DNA from: SM23-32 sp964434535
GTDB taxonomy: Bacteria > Planctomycetota > Brocadiia > SM23-32
Length of the DNA: 64,000 bases
Direction of reading: 5' to 3'
Assembly (NCBI GenBank): GCA_964434535.1
Contig: CAYSWA010000009.1
Location: 28,759-92,758 of the forward strand
Both the position numbers and the translations under genes were made by a program. Below the pieces are notes generated by a model. It ran no database searches. It saw nothing but the letters and a program-made list of their open reading frames with translations, and had not been told where the DNA came from. Below, piece after piece: positions 8,955 through 17,240 of this stretch (its first letter is position 1; each line of letters starts with the position of its first letter).

Positions 8955-8981
8955 CGTGTCCAGATGGTGCGACACGCGTGT
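8955..8981. promoter_or_regulatory. Symmetric element, possible operator
   Basis: CGTGTC (8955-8960), a 10-bp spacer, then GACACG (8971-8976), overlapping the perfect 10-bp palindrome ACACGCGTGT (8972-8981). It lies between the two divergent candidate promoters, a natural place for a shared regulator. No cognate regulator is seen nearby. Confidence 0.35.
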
Positions 8982-9050
8982 TGATTCTGCCGGACATGGC
9001 GCCGCCGCGGGCCACCGGCTTCGGGAAGGCGCGCCGCGATGAGCGAAGTC

Positions 9051-9079
9051 TTGACAGGGCACGGCGGCCCCACTATGCT
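9051..9079 (+). promoter_or_regulatory. Strong vegetative-type promoter for the DUF4832-like gene
   Basis: A perfect TTGACA (9051-9056), a 17-bp spacer and TATGCT (9074-9079). The start codon is at 9133, which gives a leader of about 45 nt. Confidence 0.7.
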
Positions 9080-9132
9080 GGGGGGCCGGGCTGAGGGGGC
9101 GATTTCAGCGGGGCGAAGGGAGCCGAGAGACC

Positions 9133-10587
9133 ATGGTGCATCGGTGCAGAAGCGTGCGGACGATGCTGCGTTTCTGGCCGGCCGCGCTCGCGGCGGTCCT
9201 CGTCGCCGGCGCCGTCCAACGGGCCGCCTGCGGGCAGGAGCGCGTCATGGCGCGCTTCGAGCAGAGCGACGAACTCGCCATGAATCCCGACTGCGGCTGG
9301 GTGGCCTACAGCTACGAGGACGGCTACGGCCTGCGCCGGCGCGCCGCTGGCGGGCGCGAGCCCTACGCGCTGGCCTCGGTCGTCTACACGCGCCACCCCC
9401 GCAACGCCTGGGACGGGCCGGACGGCGGGTTCGAGGGCTCCCGCCCGCTGCGGGTGCTGGAAAGCTGGATGGGCAACGGCCGGCACGTCGGCTTCCGCGT
9501 CTACGCCAACACGCCTACGGCGCTGCCCGAGGCGCTGAAGGGCGAGCCGGTCGTCTTCCCCGTCGAAGGCGGCGGGGCGCTGCGCTACTGGGAGGAGCGC
9601 TACGTCGAGGACCATCGCCGGCTGGTGCAGTTCCTCGGCGAGCGGCTCGGCGATTCCCCTTACCTGGCCTTCGTGGATGTCGGCGCGGTCGGCAACACCG
9701 GCGGGGAATGGCATTTCGAGCCCGTCGAGCGCTACCGCGCGGCCGGCATGGACGAGGAGACCGTCTACGAGATGGTCCGCACCTTCGTGCAGATGTACCG
9801 CGAGGCGTTCCCCGGCGTGCGGCTCTTCATCGGCTACGACTGCCTGGCGCACAGCGGCTCGCGGCGCGGCGACGTGCTGAAGGTTCTCGTCGAGAACGGG
9901 GTAGGGCTGCGCGACGACGGGCTCGGCGGCTGGCCGTATCCGCAAGGGGACCCGTCGGCCGAGGGCTGGCCCGTGCGCGACCTCTGGCCCCGTCTGCCGG
10001 TCGCCTTTGAGGGCTCCGGGCGGGGCGGGGGCGTCTGGGGCTGGCGCCTCCAGGGCAAGGATCCCGGGCAGGTGCTGGAATGGGCCTTCCGGCTCTGCCC
10101 GCCGACCTACGTGAACCTGGCCGGCTCCGAGACCGGCTCCCAGAAGGCGTGCGACGAGATGGAGGGCGTGCTGCGGGACTACGGGCTCCGCGTCGGATAC
10201 CGCTTCGCGCTGCTGGAGGCATCGTGCCCGCCGACGCTCGGCGCCGGGCGGGTCGAGCAGTTGCGCACCGTCTGGGCCAACCGCGGCGCCGCCCCCTGCT
10301 ACGCCGACCGGCGCATCGAGGTCTCGCTGTTCGATGACGAGGGGCGGCTGGCCCTGGTCCTGCCGGCGGCGCCGCAGCCGCCTACCTCCCGATGGGCGCC
10401 CGGGGAGCAAGTGACGGTAGAGGCGCCGTTCAGCGTCCCGCCCACGCTCGCCCCCGGCTCCTACACGCTGAAGGTGTCGCTTCTGTGGGACGACCCCCGC
10501 GCGCCGGGCCGCCGGGTGCAGGTCTCCACGCGCGGCGCAGACGCCGCGGGGCGCTTCACGGTCGGCACGGTCCGCGTGGAGAGGTGA
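9133..10587 (+). CDS. Secreted DUF4832-like protein (glycoside-hydrolase-like fold)
   Basis: 484 residues with a signal peptide (Arg-rich n-region, hydrophobic core near residues 15-30, cleavage near AACGQ). The body resembles DUF4832/DUF4874 proteins: early MNPDCGWVAYSY, the YLAFVDVGAVGNTGGEWH segment with acidic residues, LFIGYDCLAHSG, and a C-terminal Ig-like beta domain (ANRGAAPCYADRRIEV onward). These proteins are thought to have a TIM-barrel glycosidase-like core, but no activity is established. Export and position beside the exosortase/EPS operon suggest a role in trimming or binding the surface glycan. An AAGGGAG site and a strong promoter precede the ATG. A later ATG at 9163 would shorten the n-region. 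Confidence 0.72.
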   Translation: MVHRCRSVRTMLRFWPAALAAVLVAGAVQRAACGQERVMARFEQSDELAMNPDCGWVAYSYEDGYGLRRRAAGGREPYALASVVYTRHPRNAWDGPDGGFEGSRPLRVLESWMGNGRHVGFRVYANTPTALPEALKGEPVVFPVEGGGALRYWEERYVEDHRRLVQFLGERLGDSPYLAFVDVGAVGNTGGEWHFEPVERYRAAGMDEETVYEMVRTFVQMYREAFPGVRLFIGYDCLAHSGSRRGDVLKVLVENGVGLRDDGLGGWPYPQGDPSAEGWPVRDLWPRLPVAFEGSGRGGGVWGWRLQGKDPGQVLEWAFRLCPPTYVNLAGSETGSQKACDEMEGVLRDYGLRVGYRFALLEASCPPTLGAGRVEQLRTVWANRGAAPCYADRRIEVSLFDDEGRLALVLPAAPQPPTSRWAPGEQVTVEAPFSVPPTLAPGSYTLKVSLLWDDPRAPGRRVQVSTRGADAAGRFTVGTVRVER

Positions 10588-10617
10588 TTGCGCCGGCCGG
10601 GGGCGGGTGTTTACAAT
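10588..10617 (+). promoter_or_regulatory. Candidate promoter for the glycan cluster
   Basis: TTGCGC (10588-10593), 18-bp spacer, TACAAT (10612-10617), immediately after the stop codon of the upstream gene. It argues that translation of the ligase-like gene begins well downstream of the first possible start codon. Confidence 0.5.
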
Positions 10618-10777
10618 GCTGGACACCCTGTCCGGCTCGGCCGAGAGCCCCGGTCGCGGCCGCCGCCCGGCGCCGGGACAAGCCCGTGGGCACAGTCTTT
10701 GCGGCACCCCGTCCTTTATGGCCCGGCCGCCGCCGAGCCCGCACGCCCACCGGCCCTCAGGTGTGAAAGGACTCGCC

Positions 10778-12112
10778 TTGGCGTTCACGGTCCTGGTCAT
10801 CTACGTGCTGGTGCTGTTCGTGCGGCCGCAGGAGTGGGTCTCGTTCCTCTACGCCCTGCCGATCGTCGACTACCTGATGGCCGCCACGGCGCTGCTGTGG
10901 CTCTGGGACCTGCGGCTGCGCCGCTGGCGCTTCGGCCAGGCGCCGCAGGACTGGCTGATGCTTGGCCTCTACGCGGGGGTGCTGATGAGCCACGTGCGGC
11001 ACACCTACTTCGCGGCGTTCCTGGTCAGCTTCGGCGATTTCGGCAAGAAGTTCCTGCCCTACCTGTTCATCGCCTCCCTGGTCAACACGCTGCGCCGCAC
11101 GAAGGTCATCATCGCCGCCATCGTCGTCGGCTGCCTGTTCCTCTCGGTCCACGGCATCATCCAGGCCCACTCCGAGGACCACACGGGGTTCGGCGAGACG
11201 CGCCAGTCCGAGGCGATCGTGCGGCAGGAGGATGGTGAGGAGATGGTGCGCGTGCGGGGGTTCGGAATCTTCTTCGACCCCAACGACCTGGCCCTGATCC
11301 TGGTGGTCGCGCTGCCGTTCCTGCTGAGCAGGGGGCTGAGCCGGGGGGCAGGCTCGATCGGCGGGCGGGCGCTGAGCCTCGCCCTCACCGTGCCGATGCT
11401 CTACTGCATCTACCTGACCAACTCGCGCGGCGGCTGGCTGGCGCTGATGGCGATGGCGGCCGCCTACCTCTACCTGCACGTGCCCTACAAGAAGACGGCG
11501 GCGGTGGTCGGGCTCGCTGTGGCCGTGGCGATCTTCACCCTCGGGCCCACGCGGATGGCCACCATCAGCGCCGAGGAGGGCGCCGCCCGCGGCCGCCTGG
11601 TCGCCTGGGCCGACGGCAACCGCATGCTCAAACGCTACCCCGTGTTCGGGCAAGGGCACGACCGGTTCGAGGAATTCTCCGAGGACGGGCGCTCGGCGCA
11701 CAACTCCTTCGTGCAGTGCTGGGGCGAGCTGGGCCTGTTCGGCTACTTCTTCTGGTTGGCCATGGTGCTCGCTACCTTGAAGGACAGCTACGCCCTCTCA
11801 GGGGCCGAAGCCGAAGAACAGGAGCTCGAGGACCAGGAGGCCCGCAGGACGGCGCGGGACCTGCCGCGCCTGGCCCGCGCGGGGCTGGCCGGGCTGGTCG
11901 GGTTCCTGGTGGCCGGCTTCTTCCTTACCCGCACCTACCACCTGCCGCTCTACGTCCTGTTCGGCCTCTTCGCCGGGATGCGCAACACCTATGCGCGCCG
12001 GGCCGGCACGCTGGAGGGCGCCTTCGTGATGCGCGACTGCCGATACGTGTTCGCCGCCGAACTGCTCAGCATCCCCGCCCTCTACGTGATGATCCGCTTC
12101 CTCCTTAGCTGA
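10778..12112 (+). CDS. O-antigen ligase/polymerase-like membrane protein (Wzy_C family)
   Basis: About 444 residues and 10-12 membrane helices. The Wzy_C-type signature lies in the large periplasmic loop (ARGRLVAWADGNRMLKRYPVFGQG, followed by HNSFVQCWGELGLFGYFFW). It ligates or polymerises lipid-linked glycan in the periplasm. Start choice is uncertain. TTG at 10778 follows AAAGGA at 6-nt spacing and begins directly with the first helix (MAFTVLVIYVLVLF). GTG 10763, ATG 10718 and GTG 10607 are in frame but lack an SD, and the last lies on the candidate -10. The gene is followed after 11 bp by the GT2-GtrA fusion, so one operon is likely. Ligase and polymerase cannot be told apart by sequence. 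Confidence 0.82.
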   Translation: MAFTVLVIYVLVLFVRPQEWVSFLYALPIVDYLMAATALLWLWDLRLRRWRFGQAPQDWLMLGLYAGVLMSHVRHTYFAAFLVSFGDFGKKFLPYLFIASLVNTLRRTKVIIAAIVVGCLFLSVHGIIQAHSEDHTGFGETRQSEAIVRQEDGEEMVRVRGFGIFFDPNDLALILVVALPFLLSRGLSRGAGSIGGRALSLALTVPMLYCIYLTNSRGGWLALMAMAAAYLYLHVPYKKTAAVVGLAVAVAIFTLGPTRMATISAEEGAARGRLVAWADGNRMLKRYPVFGQGHDRFEEFSEDGRSAHNSFVQCWGELGLFGYFFWLAMVLATLKDSYALSGAEAEEQELEDQEARRTARDLPRLARAGLAGLVGFLVAGFFLTRTYHLPLYVLFGLFAGMRNTYARRAGTLEGAFVMRDCRYVFAAELLSIPALYVMIRFLLS

Positions 12113-12123
12113 CGGGGCGTCCC

Positions 12124-13299
12124 ATGGACCAGCCAGCGGCCGACGGCGTGGAGAGGCGGGCCGAGGTCTCGATCGTCGTGCCCACCTACCGCGAGGCGGA
12201 GAACCTGCGCGAGCTAATCGAGCGGATCGCCGCCGCCATGCGGCCCGCGGGCCGGCCCTTCGAGGTCATCGTCGTCGACGACGACAGCCCCGACGATACC
12301 GCCCGCGTCATGGCACAGCTCGCCGGGGAGGGCCACCCCGCCCGCCTGGTCACCCGCACCGACGAGCGGGGCCTGAGCGGCGCCGTCCTGCGCGGCTTCC
12401 GCGAGGCCGAGGGCGGCGTGCTCGTCTGCATGGACGCCGACCTGAGCCATCCGCCCGAGGCGCTGCCGGAGCTGGTCCGCGCCGCCGAGGAGCCCGAGAC
12501 CGACTTCGTGATCGGCAGCCGCTACGTGCGTGGCGGCAGCACAGAGGAGGGCTGGGGCCTGCTGCGCTGGCTCAACAGCAAGGTCGCCACGCTGCTCGCG
12601 CGGCCCTTCACGCGGGCCAGGGACCCGATGGCGGGCTTCTTCGCGCTGCGCCGCGAGGTCTTCGAGCGGGCCGCGCCGCTGAACCCCATCGGCTACAAGG
12701 TCGGGCTGGAGCTGCTGGTCAAGTGCGGCTGCCGCCGCGTGCGCGAGGTGCCGATCCACTTCGCCGACCGCAAGCGCGGCCAGAGCAAGCTGAGCCTCAA
12801 GGAGCAGCTCCGCTACCTTCAGCACCTGAAGCGGCTCGCCGACTTCAAGTTCGGCGTCGTCTCGCGCCTGGGCCAGTTCTGCTCCGTCGGCGCCACCGGC
12901 ATGGTGGTGGACCTGGGCACGCTCGCCGCCCTGCTCCATGCGGGCCTCGAGTTCTACCTGGCACGGGCCGTTGCCATCTGGGTTGCGATGACGTGGAACT
13001 TCGCCGGCAACCGGCTGATCACGTTCTCCGACCGCGAGCGGGAGGGCATCCTCGGGCAGTACGTCCGGTTCGTGGCCTCGTGCTCGCTGGGGGCGGTGGT
13101 GAGCTGGTCGGCCTCGGTCGGGCTGGAACGCTCGCTGCCCGCCTTCGCCTTCCAGCCCTACGTCTGCGCCGTGGCGGGCATCGCGGCCGGCCTGCTGGTC
13201 AACTTCACGCTGGCCCGCCACTGGGTCTTCCGGCGGACCAGGAAGGCGCTGGCCGAGGCGCTGCCGGACGGCGGCGACCCGGACGCCAGCGACGAGTGA
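12124..13299 (+). CDS. Polyprenyl-phosphate sugar transferase: GT2 (DPMS-like) fused to GtrA domain
   Basis: 391 residues. Residues 1-240 are a dolichol-phosphate-mannose-synthase-like GT2 domain: VSIVVPTYREAENL, VIVVDDDSPDDT, CMDADLSHPPE (DxD) and the KRGQSKLSLKEQ segment. Residues from about 255 onward form a four-helix GtrA domain (LGQFCSVGATGMVVDLGTL, WNFAGNRLITF, NFTLARHWVF). Such fusions charge a polyprenyl phosphate with one sugar and help flip it, supplying GT-C enzymes on the periplasmic side. The several large membrane transferases encoded downstream are plausible users. The ATG at 12124 follows the ligase-like gene by 11 bp. Confidence 0.9.
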   Translation: MDQPAADGVERRAEVSIVVPTYREAENLRELIERIAAAMRPAGRPFEVIVVDDDSPDDTARVMAQLAGEGHPARLVTRTDERGLSGAVLRGFREAEGGVLVCMDADLSHPPEALPELVRAAEEPETDFVIGSRYVRGGSTEEGWGLLRWLNSKVATLLARPFTRARDPMAGFFALRREVFERAAPLNPIGYKVGLELLVKCGCRRVREVPIHFADRKRGQSKLSLKEQLRYLQHLKRLADFKFGVVSRLGQFCSVGATGMVVDLGTLAALLHAGLEFYLARAVAIWVAMTWNFAGNRLITFSDREREGILGQYVRFVASCSLGAVVSWSASVGLERSLPAFAFQPYVCAVAGIAAGLLVNFTLARHWVFRRTRKALAEALPDGGDPDASDE

Positions 13300-13318
13300 C
13301 CCCCCACGGAGGAAGCAG

Positions 13319-15073
13319 GTGACCCCACTCGGCACCATCCCGCCGGCGCACCTGGCCGCCGGCGTCGCGTGGCTCGGCGCCCTCTCCCTCGGCGCCGGGC
13401 TGCTCATCGCCCGGGGCAGCCGGGGCCGCCGCGCGGGGCTCCTCGTCGTGCTGGCGGCGCTCGCGCTGGCGCTCGGCTTCTTGCTGGCCCACTGGCGCTA
13501 CGCCGTCGGCAACCGGGGCGACGCCTGGACGCACCTGGCGCTCATCTGCGAGGCGGCCGAGGACGGCCTCTTCCCCGGCGACGCCTACTTCCCCGGCGCG
13601 CCGACGCCGCCCCAGTACGGGCTCTTCCACGTGCTGGGCGGCGTGGCGGTCGCCGCGGGCGCGAACGCGGCGCTCCTCTGGCTCGCAGCCTGCGCCGGCG
13701 GGCTGGCGCTGCGGCTCATCGCCGTCTACCTGCTCGCCGCGCTCGTGCTGGAGGAGCGCCGGCTCGCGGCCCTCGCCGCCGTCCTCAGCCTGCTGGTGCC
13801 GGCCGGCGAGACGGCCGACCCCTGGACCATGGCCCGTCCGTTCGCGACCGCCCTCTCGCTGATGCTGCTGGCCCACTGGGCGCTGCTGCGGGCGGTGAAG
13901 CGTGAGGCAGGGCCGCCCGGCTACGCCGCCGGCGGCCTGCTGCTCGGGCTCTGCGCAGGCTGGCACCTGTTCGCCGGGATCATGGCGTTCGGCTCGACGC
14001 TGCTGATCCTGCTCGCCCATTGCGTGGCAGAGCGGGCGGTGCCGCGCCGCCGTGTGCTCGGCGGGCTGGCGCTCTCAGGGGCCGCGGGATTGGCCATTGC
14101 CTCGCCGTGGATCGCTCACGCGGCGCTCCTCTACCTGCGCCACGGCGCGGGGGGCCACGCGGAGCGCTACGGGAGCATCGGCGTCGCCCTCGGCGGGCTG
14201 CGCTGGTTGCGCATCGCGCGGCCCGGCGCGGCGGCCGCGCTGGCTGGCGGGCCCGGCATGGCGGTGCTCGCCCTGCTGGGCGGGGGCCTCTGCGCTCGCC
14301 GCGCACTCTGGGGGCGCGACCGGCATGCCGCCTACCTGGCGCTCGGGCTGCTGGCCGCGCTGGCGCTCCTCTTCACGCCGCTCTTCGGGCTGATGGAGAA
14401 GCTCTTCGGGCGCTCGATGGCCGCGCGCACGCCCGCGCTGGCCCGTTCGGAGATGCTGGCCGTGCTCGGCCTGACGGTCGCCTGCTGGGGCGCCGCATGG
14501 TTCTGGGCGCGCTGGCGCGCGCCGCCGGACCGGCTCGGCCTGCTCGTGGGCGTCGTGGTGATCGCCGCGCTCACCTCCTGGGCGGCCAAGCCGTTCACCG
14601 CCCGCATGATCTACCGGGCGCGGCGCTATCCGGGCGCCCAGAGCGACCACGCCTTCTTCGCCGCGCACCCGGCCCTCGCCCGCGCCCTGCGCGGCCGCGT
14701 GGCGCTTTCGGACCGGTGGACGTCCTACCGGGCCCGCTACTACTTCGGCTGCAAGGCCGTGCTGGTCCCGCCGGGCCTGGGAAACCCCTACGCGCAGTAC
14801 GGCCCGCGCGAGGAACTGGTCGCCCGCGTGCTGGCCGGACGGCTCGCCGAGCCCCGCACCCGCGAGCTGGGGCGGCGCTTCCCTTTCAGCCACGTGCTGG
14901 TGAACCGCCGCCTCGCCGAGCAGGTCGCCATGGAGCCGGACGAGCTGGCCCGGCTCGCGGCGCATGACGAGGCCGCCCTGCGGCGTTCGCCCCGCACCGA
15001 GCCGGTCTACGAGTCCGACGAGTTCGCCCTCTACGCCGTCCACCCGATCGGGGGGCCGAGCGATGAGCAGTGA
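13319..15073 (+). CDS. Large multi-pass membrane protein, possible GT-C glycosyltransferase
   Basis: 584 residues, about 12 hydrophobic segments in the first 430 residues, then a soluble domain of about 140 residues. An acidic loop after the second helix (GNRGDAWTHLALICEA) resembles the first-loop Asp position of GT-C transferases, which use polyprenyl-phosphate sugars. I do not recognise a named family. A strong SD (GGAGGAAG, 13308-13315) precedes the GTG at 13319. The gene follows the GT2-GtrA gene by 19 bp and overlaps the next gene by 11 bp. Its neighbours support a role in lipid-linked glycan assembly. The C-terminal domain (SHVLVNRRLAEQV and following) has a periplasmic look. Confidence 0.7.
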   Translation: MTPLGTIPPAHLAAGVAWLGALSLGAGLLIARGSRGRRAGLLVVLAALALALGFLLAHWRYAVGNRGDAWTHLALICEAAEDGLFPGDAYFPGAPTPPQYGLFHVLGGVAVAAGANAALLWLAACAGGLALRLIAVYLLAALVLEERRLAALAAVLSLLVPAGETADPWTMARPFATALSLMLLAHWALLRAVKREAGPPGYAAGGLLLGLCAGWHLFAGIMAFGSTLLILLAHCVAERAVPRRRVLGGLALSGAAGLAIASPWIAHAALLYLRHGAGGHAERYGSIGVALGGLRWLRIARPGAAAALAGGPGMAVLALLGGGLCARRALWGRDRHAAYLALGLLAALALLFTPLFGLMEKLFGRSMAARTPALARSEMLAVLGLTVACWGAAWFWARWRAPPDRLGLLVGVVVIAALTSWAAKPFTARMIYRARRYPGAQSDHAFFAAHPALARALRGRVALSDRWTSYRARYYFGCKAVLVPPGLGNPYAQYGPREELVARVLAGRLAEPRTRELGRRFPFSHVLVNRRLAEQVAMEPDELARLAAHDEAALRRSPRTEPVYESDEFALYAVHPIGGPSDEQ

Positions 15074-16226
15074 TGCGCTCGCCATCGAAGTGCTCGACGC
15101 GGGGGACGAGGAGGACCTGCACCTGCTCGAAGCCGCATGGCGCGACATCCAGAACTCGGGCGGCGTCGCGCATCCCATGTACTCATGGCAGTGGGTGCAG
15201 ACCTGGTGCGAGGAGTTCGGCGAGGGGTGCTCCCTGAGGGCCGTGGTCGCCTGGCGCCGCGGCGTGGCCGTGGCCATCGCCCCTGTGGCGCGGCGCAGCG
15301 TGCGGCTCGGCCGCCTGTTCCGCTACCGGCGGCTCGACCTGATGGGCACAGGGGAGGATGAAGCCGACGAGGTATTCTCCGAATACGTGGACTGGCCGGT
15401 GCGGCCCGACCTGGCCCCCGGCGTCGCCGAGCAGGTGGCCGAGCGCCTGCTCGAGGAGGCCGACGGATGGGGCTGGGACGACCTGATGGCGCCCCGGATC
15501 CAGCCCAACGCCGTGGCCCGGCGCGCGCTCATCGAGGCCGCCCGCTCCCGCCGGCTGCGGGTGCAGGAGAGCCGGGCCGGCGCCTGCCCCTACGTGGCGC
15601 TGCCCGGCGACGTGGACGGCTACGACCGCAACCTCAGCTCCAACCGTCGCCAGCAGCTCCGCCGGGGCATCCGCGGCCTGGAGATCATGGGCGAGGTCGG
15701 CTTCCGGCGGTCCGAGACGCTCGATGAGGCCGTCGAGGACCTGGCGCGGCTCGGCCGGCTCCACCGCGACCACTGGCACGGCCGCGGCAAGGAGGGCGCC
15801 TTCGCCAGCGAGCGGTTCGGCCGCTTCCACCGCCGCTTCATCGAGCGGACCTTCCCCCTCGGCTGGCCGGAGATCTGGACGCTCAGCGTCGACGGTCGCG
15901 CCATGGCCTGCCTCTACAACATTCGCTACGGGGACCGCATCGCCTTCTACCAGTGCGGCATCCGCGCCCTGAGCGACCAGCGCATCCGCACCGGCATGAT
16001 CGCCCACTACTACGCCATCCGGGAGGCGATCCGCAGCGGCGCGACCGAATACGACTTCCTGATCGGCGACGCGCGTTACAAGCGGAGCCTCGGCAACGCC
16101 GAGCGCGACCTGGTCACCCTCCGCCTCAGCCGCCGCAGCCTGAAGGAGCGCACGCGCCGCCTGGCGACGCGCCTGGCGCGGCGGCTGCGGCGTCTCAAGG
16201 CCGGCGGCAGGGGGGGGCGGCGATGA
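15063..16226 (+). CDS. FemAB/GNAT-like acyltransferase of exosortase loci
   Basis: 387 residues. The fold signature is of the FemAB/BioF2-like (Acetyltransf_6) group: an N-terminal acceptor half with HPMYSWQWVQTWCEEFG, then NLSSNRRQQLRRGIRGLE and a C-terminal GNAT half with MACLYNIRYGDRIAFYQCGI and YDFLIGDARYKRSLG. FemAB-like proteins recur in PEP-CTERM/exosortase EPS clusters and are presumed to transfer an aminoacyl or acyl group to the glycan or a peptide. The ATG at 15063 overlaps the upstream stop by 11 bp; the 3' end overlaps the deacetylase start (ATGA). An in-frame upstream start would lie inside the previous gene without an SD, so it was rejected. Substrate unknown. Confidence 0.8.
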   Translation: MSSDALAIEVLDAGDEEDLHLLEAAWRDIQNSGGVAHPMYSWQWVQTWCEEFGEGCSLRAVVAWRRGVAVAIAPVARRSVRLGRLFRYRRLDLMGTGEDEADEVFSEYVDWPVRPDLAPGVAEQVAERLLEEADGWGWDDLMAPRIQPNAVARRALIEAARSRRLRVQESRAGACPYVALPGDVDGYDRNLSSNRRQQLRRGIRGLEIMGEVGFRRSETLDEAVEDLARLGRLHRDHWHGRGKEGAFASERFGRFHRRFIERTFPLGWPEIWTLSVDGRAMACLYNIRYGDRIAFYQCGIRALSDQRIRTGMIAHYYAIREAIRSGATEYDFLIGDARYKRSLGNAERDLVTLRLSRRSLKERTRRLATRLARRLRRLKAGGRGGRR

Positions 16227-17233
16227 TCCCGGCTTCCCTCCGTGGACTGCTCCGGCGCGCCCTGCCGGCGGGAGCGGCGCTGGAGCTGCGGCGCTCCGGG
16301 CGCCCCCGCTGGCTCACCGTGCTCGCCTACCACCGCGTCTGCGAGCCGGGGCCGGGCTACGCCTACGACCCCGACGTGATCAGCGCCACGGCCGCGCAGC
16401 TCCGCAGCCAGCTCGCCTTCCTGTGCCGCCACTTCACGCCGATCACCTCCGCGCAGGTCGTCCGCTGGACGCAGGGCGGCTTCGCGATGCCGCCGAACCC
16501 CCTCGTGCTGACCTTCGACGACGGCTATCGCGACGCCTGCGAGGTCGTGCTGCCGCTGCTGCGGGGGGCGGGCGTGCCGGCCGACTTCTTCGTCTGCCCC
16601 CGGCATGTCGAAGAGCGGCGTCCGTTCTGGTGGGACGTGATCGCCTTCTGCGCCCGGCGCGGTGCAAGCTCTGAGCTGAGCCTCGCATATCCCCGCCCGC
16701 TTTCGCTGTCCCTCGGCTCGGAGGGCGAGCGGGAAGACGCCCGTCGAGCCCTGCTGGCACTGGTCAAGACCACGCCGGCCCTGCACATCGAGCGGTTCAC
16801 CGAGGGGCTGGTCGGCGCCGCCGGCGCCGATGCGGACGAGGTGGTCCGCGCCGGCGACGAGCTGCTGATGACGTGGGAGCAGGTGCGCGCGCTACGGGCG
16901 GCCGGGATGGGCCTCGGCAGCCACTCCCAGAGCCATCCGGTGCTGCCGATGGCCGAGGACGAGACCGTGCGGCAGGAGCTGGTTCGCTCGAAGGCGGCGC
17001 TGGAGGCGGCGCTGGGGGAGGAGGTGCGCACGCTCGCCTACCCGGTCGGGCGGTTCGACGAGCGGGCGAAGCGGGCGGCGCGCGAGGCCGGCTACGCGCT
17101 GGCCTACTCCTACTGCACCGGCGCGAGCCGGCTCGGCGCCTTCGACCCCTACGAGGTGCGGCGCGTGCCCGTGGAGCGGTGGATGTCCCCGGCCGAGTTC
17201 CGTGCCACGGCCGCGTTCCCCATGCTCACCTGA
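16223..17233 (+). CDS. NodB-family polysaccharide deacetylase
   Basis: 336 residues. The canonical NodB metal site is present: TFDDGYRDAC (the Asp-Asp pair) and GSHSQSHPVLP (the two metal-binding His), plus TLAYPVGRFDERAK. The pattern LAYHRV near the N-terminus is typical of exosortase/EPS-linked deacetylases. It would remove acetyl groups from N-acetyl sugars of the glycan. No clear signal peptide is present, so it may act in the cytoplasm or on lipid-linked intermediates. The ATG at 16223 overlaps the FemAB-like stop by 4 bp, which indicates coupled translation. This is the second deacetylase in the window; the other (896-2122) belongs to a divergent branch. Confidence 0.92.
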   Translation: MIPASLRGLLRRALPAGAALELRRSGRPRWLTVLAYHRVCEPGPGYAYDPDVISATAAQLRSQLAFLCRHFTPITSAQVVRWTQGGFAMPPNPLVLTFDDGYRDACEVVLPLLRGAGVPADFFVCPRHVEERRPFWWDVIAFCARRGASSELSLAYPRPLSLSLGSEGEREDARRALLALVKTTPALHIERFTEGLVGAAGADADEVVRAGDELLMTWEQVRALRAAGMGLGSHSQSHPVLPMAEDETVRQELVRSKAALEAALGEEVRTLAYPVGRFDERAKRAAREAGYALAYSYCTGASRLGAFDPYEVRRVPVERWMSPAEFRATAAFPMLT

Positions 17234-17240
17234 GGCCATC

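Larger units (their letters stand above)
8629..9132. other. 504-bp non-coding divergent control region
   Basis: No convincing gene is present. The open frames here are compositionally like GC-rich noise and lack good ribosome-binding sites. The region separates the minus-strand export operon from the plus-strand glycan cluster and holds the candidate promoters and symmetric element listed separately. The roughly 200 bp next to the Wza gene carry no sign that I can interpret, so a long untranslated leader is possible. Confidence 0.6.

Noticed and set aside
8647..9015. 122-codon frame on the minus strand in the divergent region
   Set aside because: Arg/Gly-rich, no ribosome-binding site, covers both candidate promoters and the dyad element.
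10607..10777. Longer N-terminus for the ligase-like protein from GTG 10607 or ATG 10718
   Set aside because: The first overlaps the candidate -10 and neither has an SD; the added residues are low-complexity and precede the first membrane helix.
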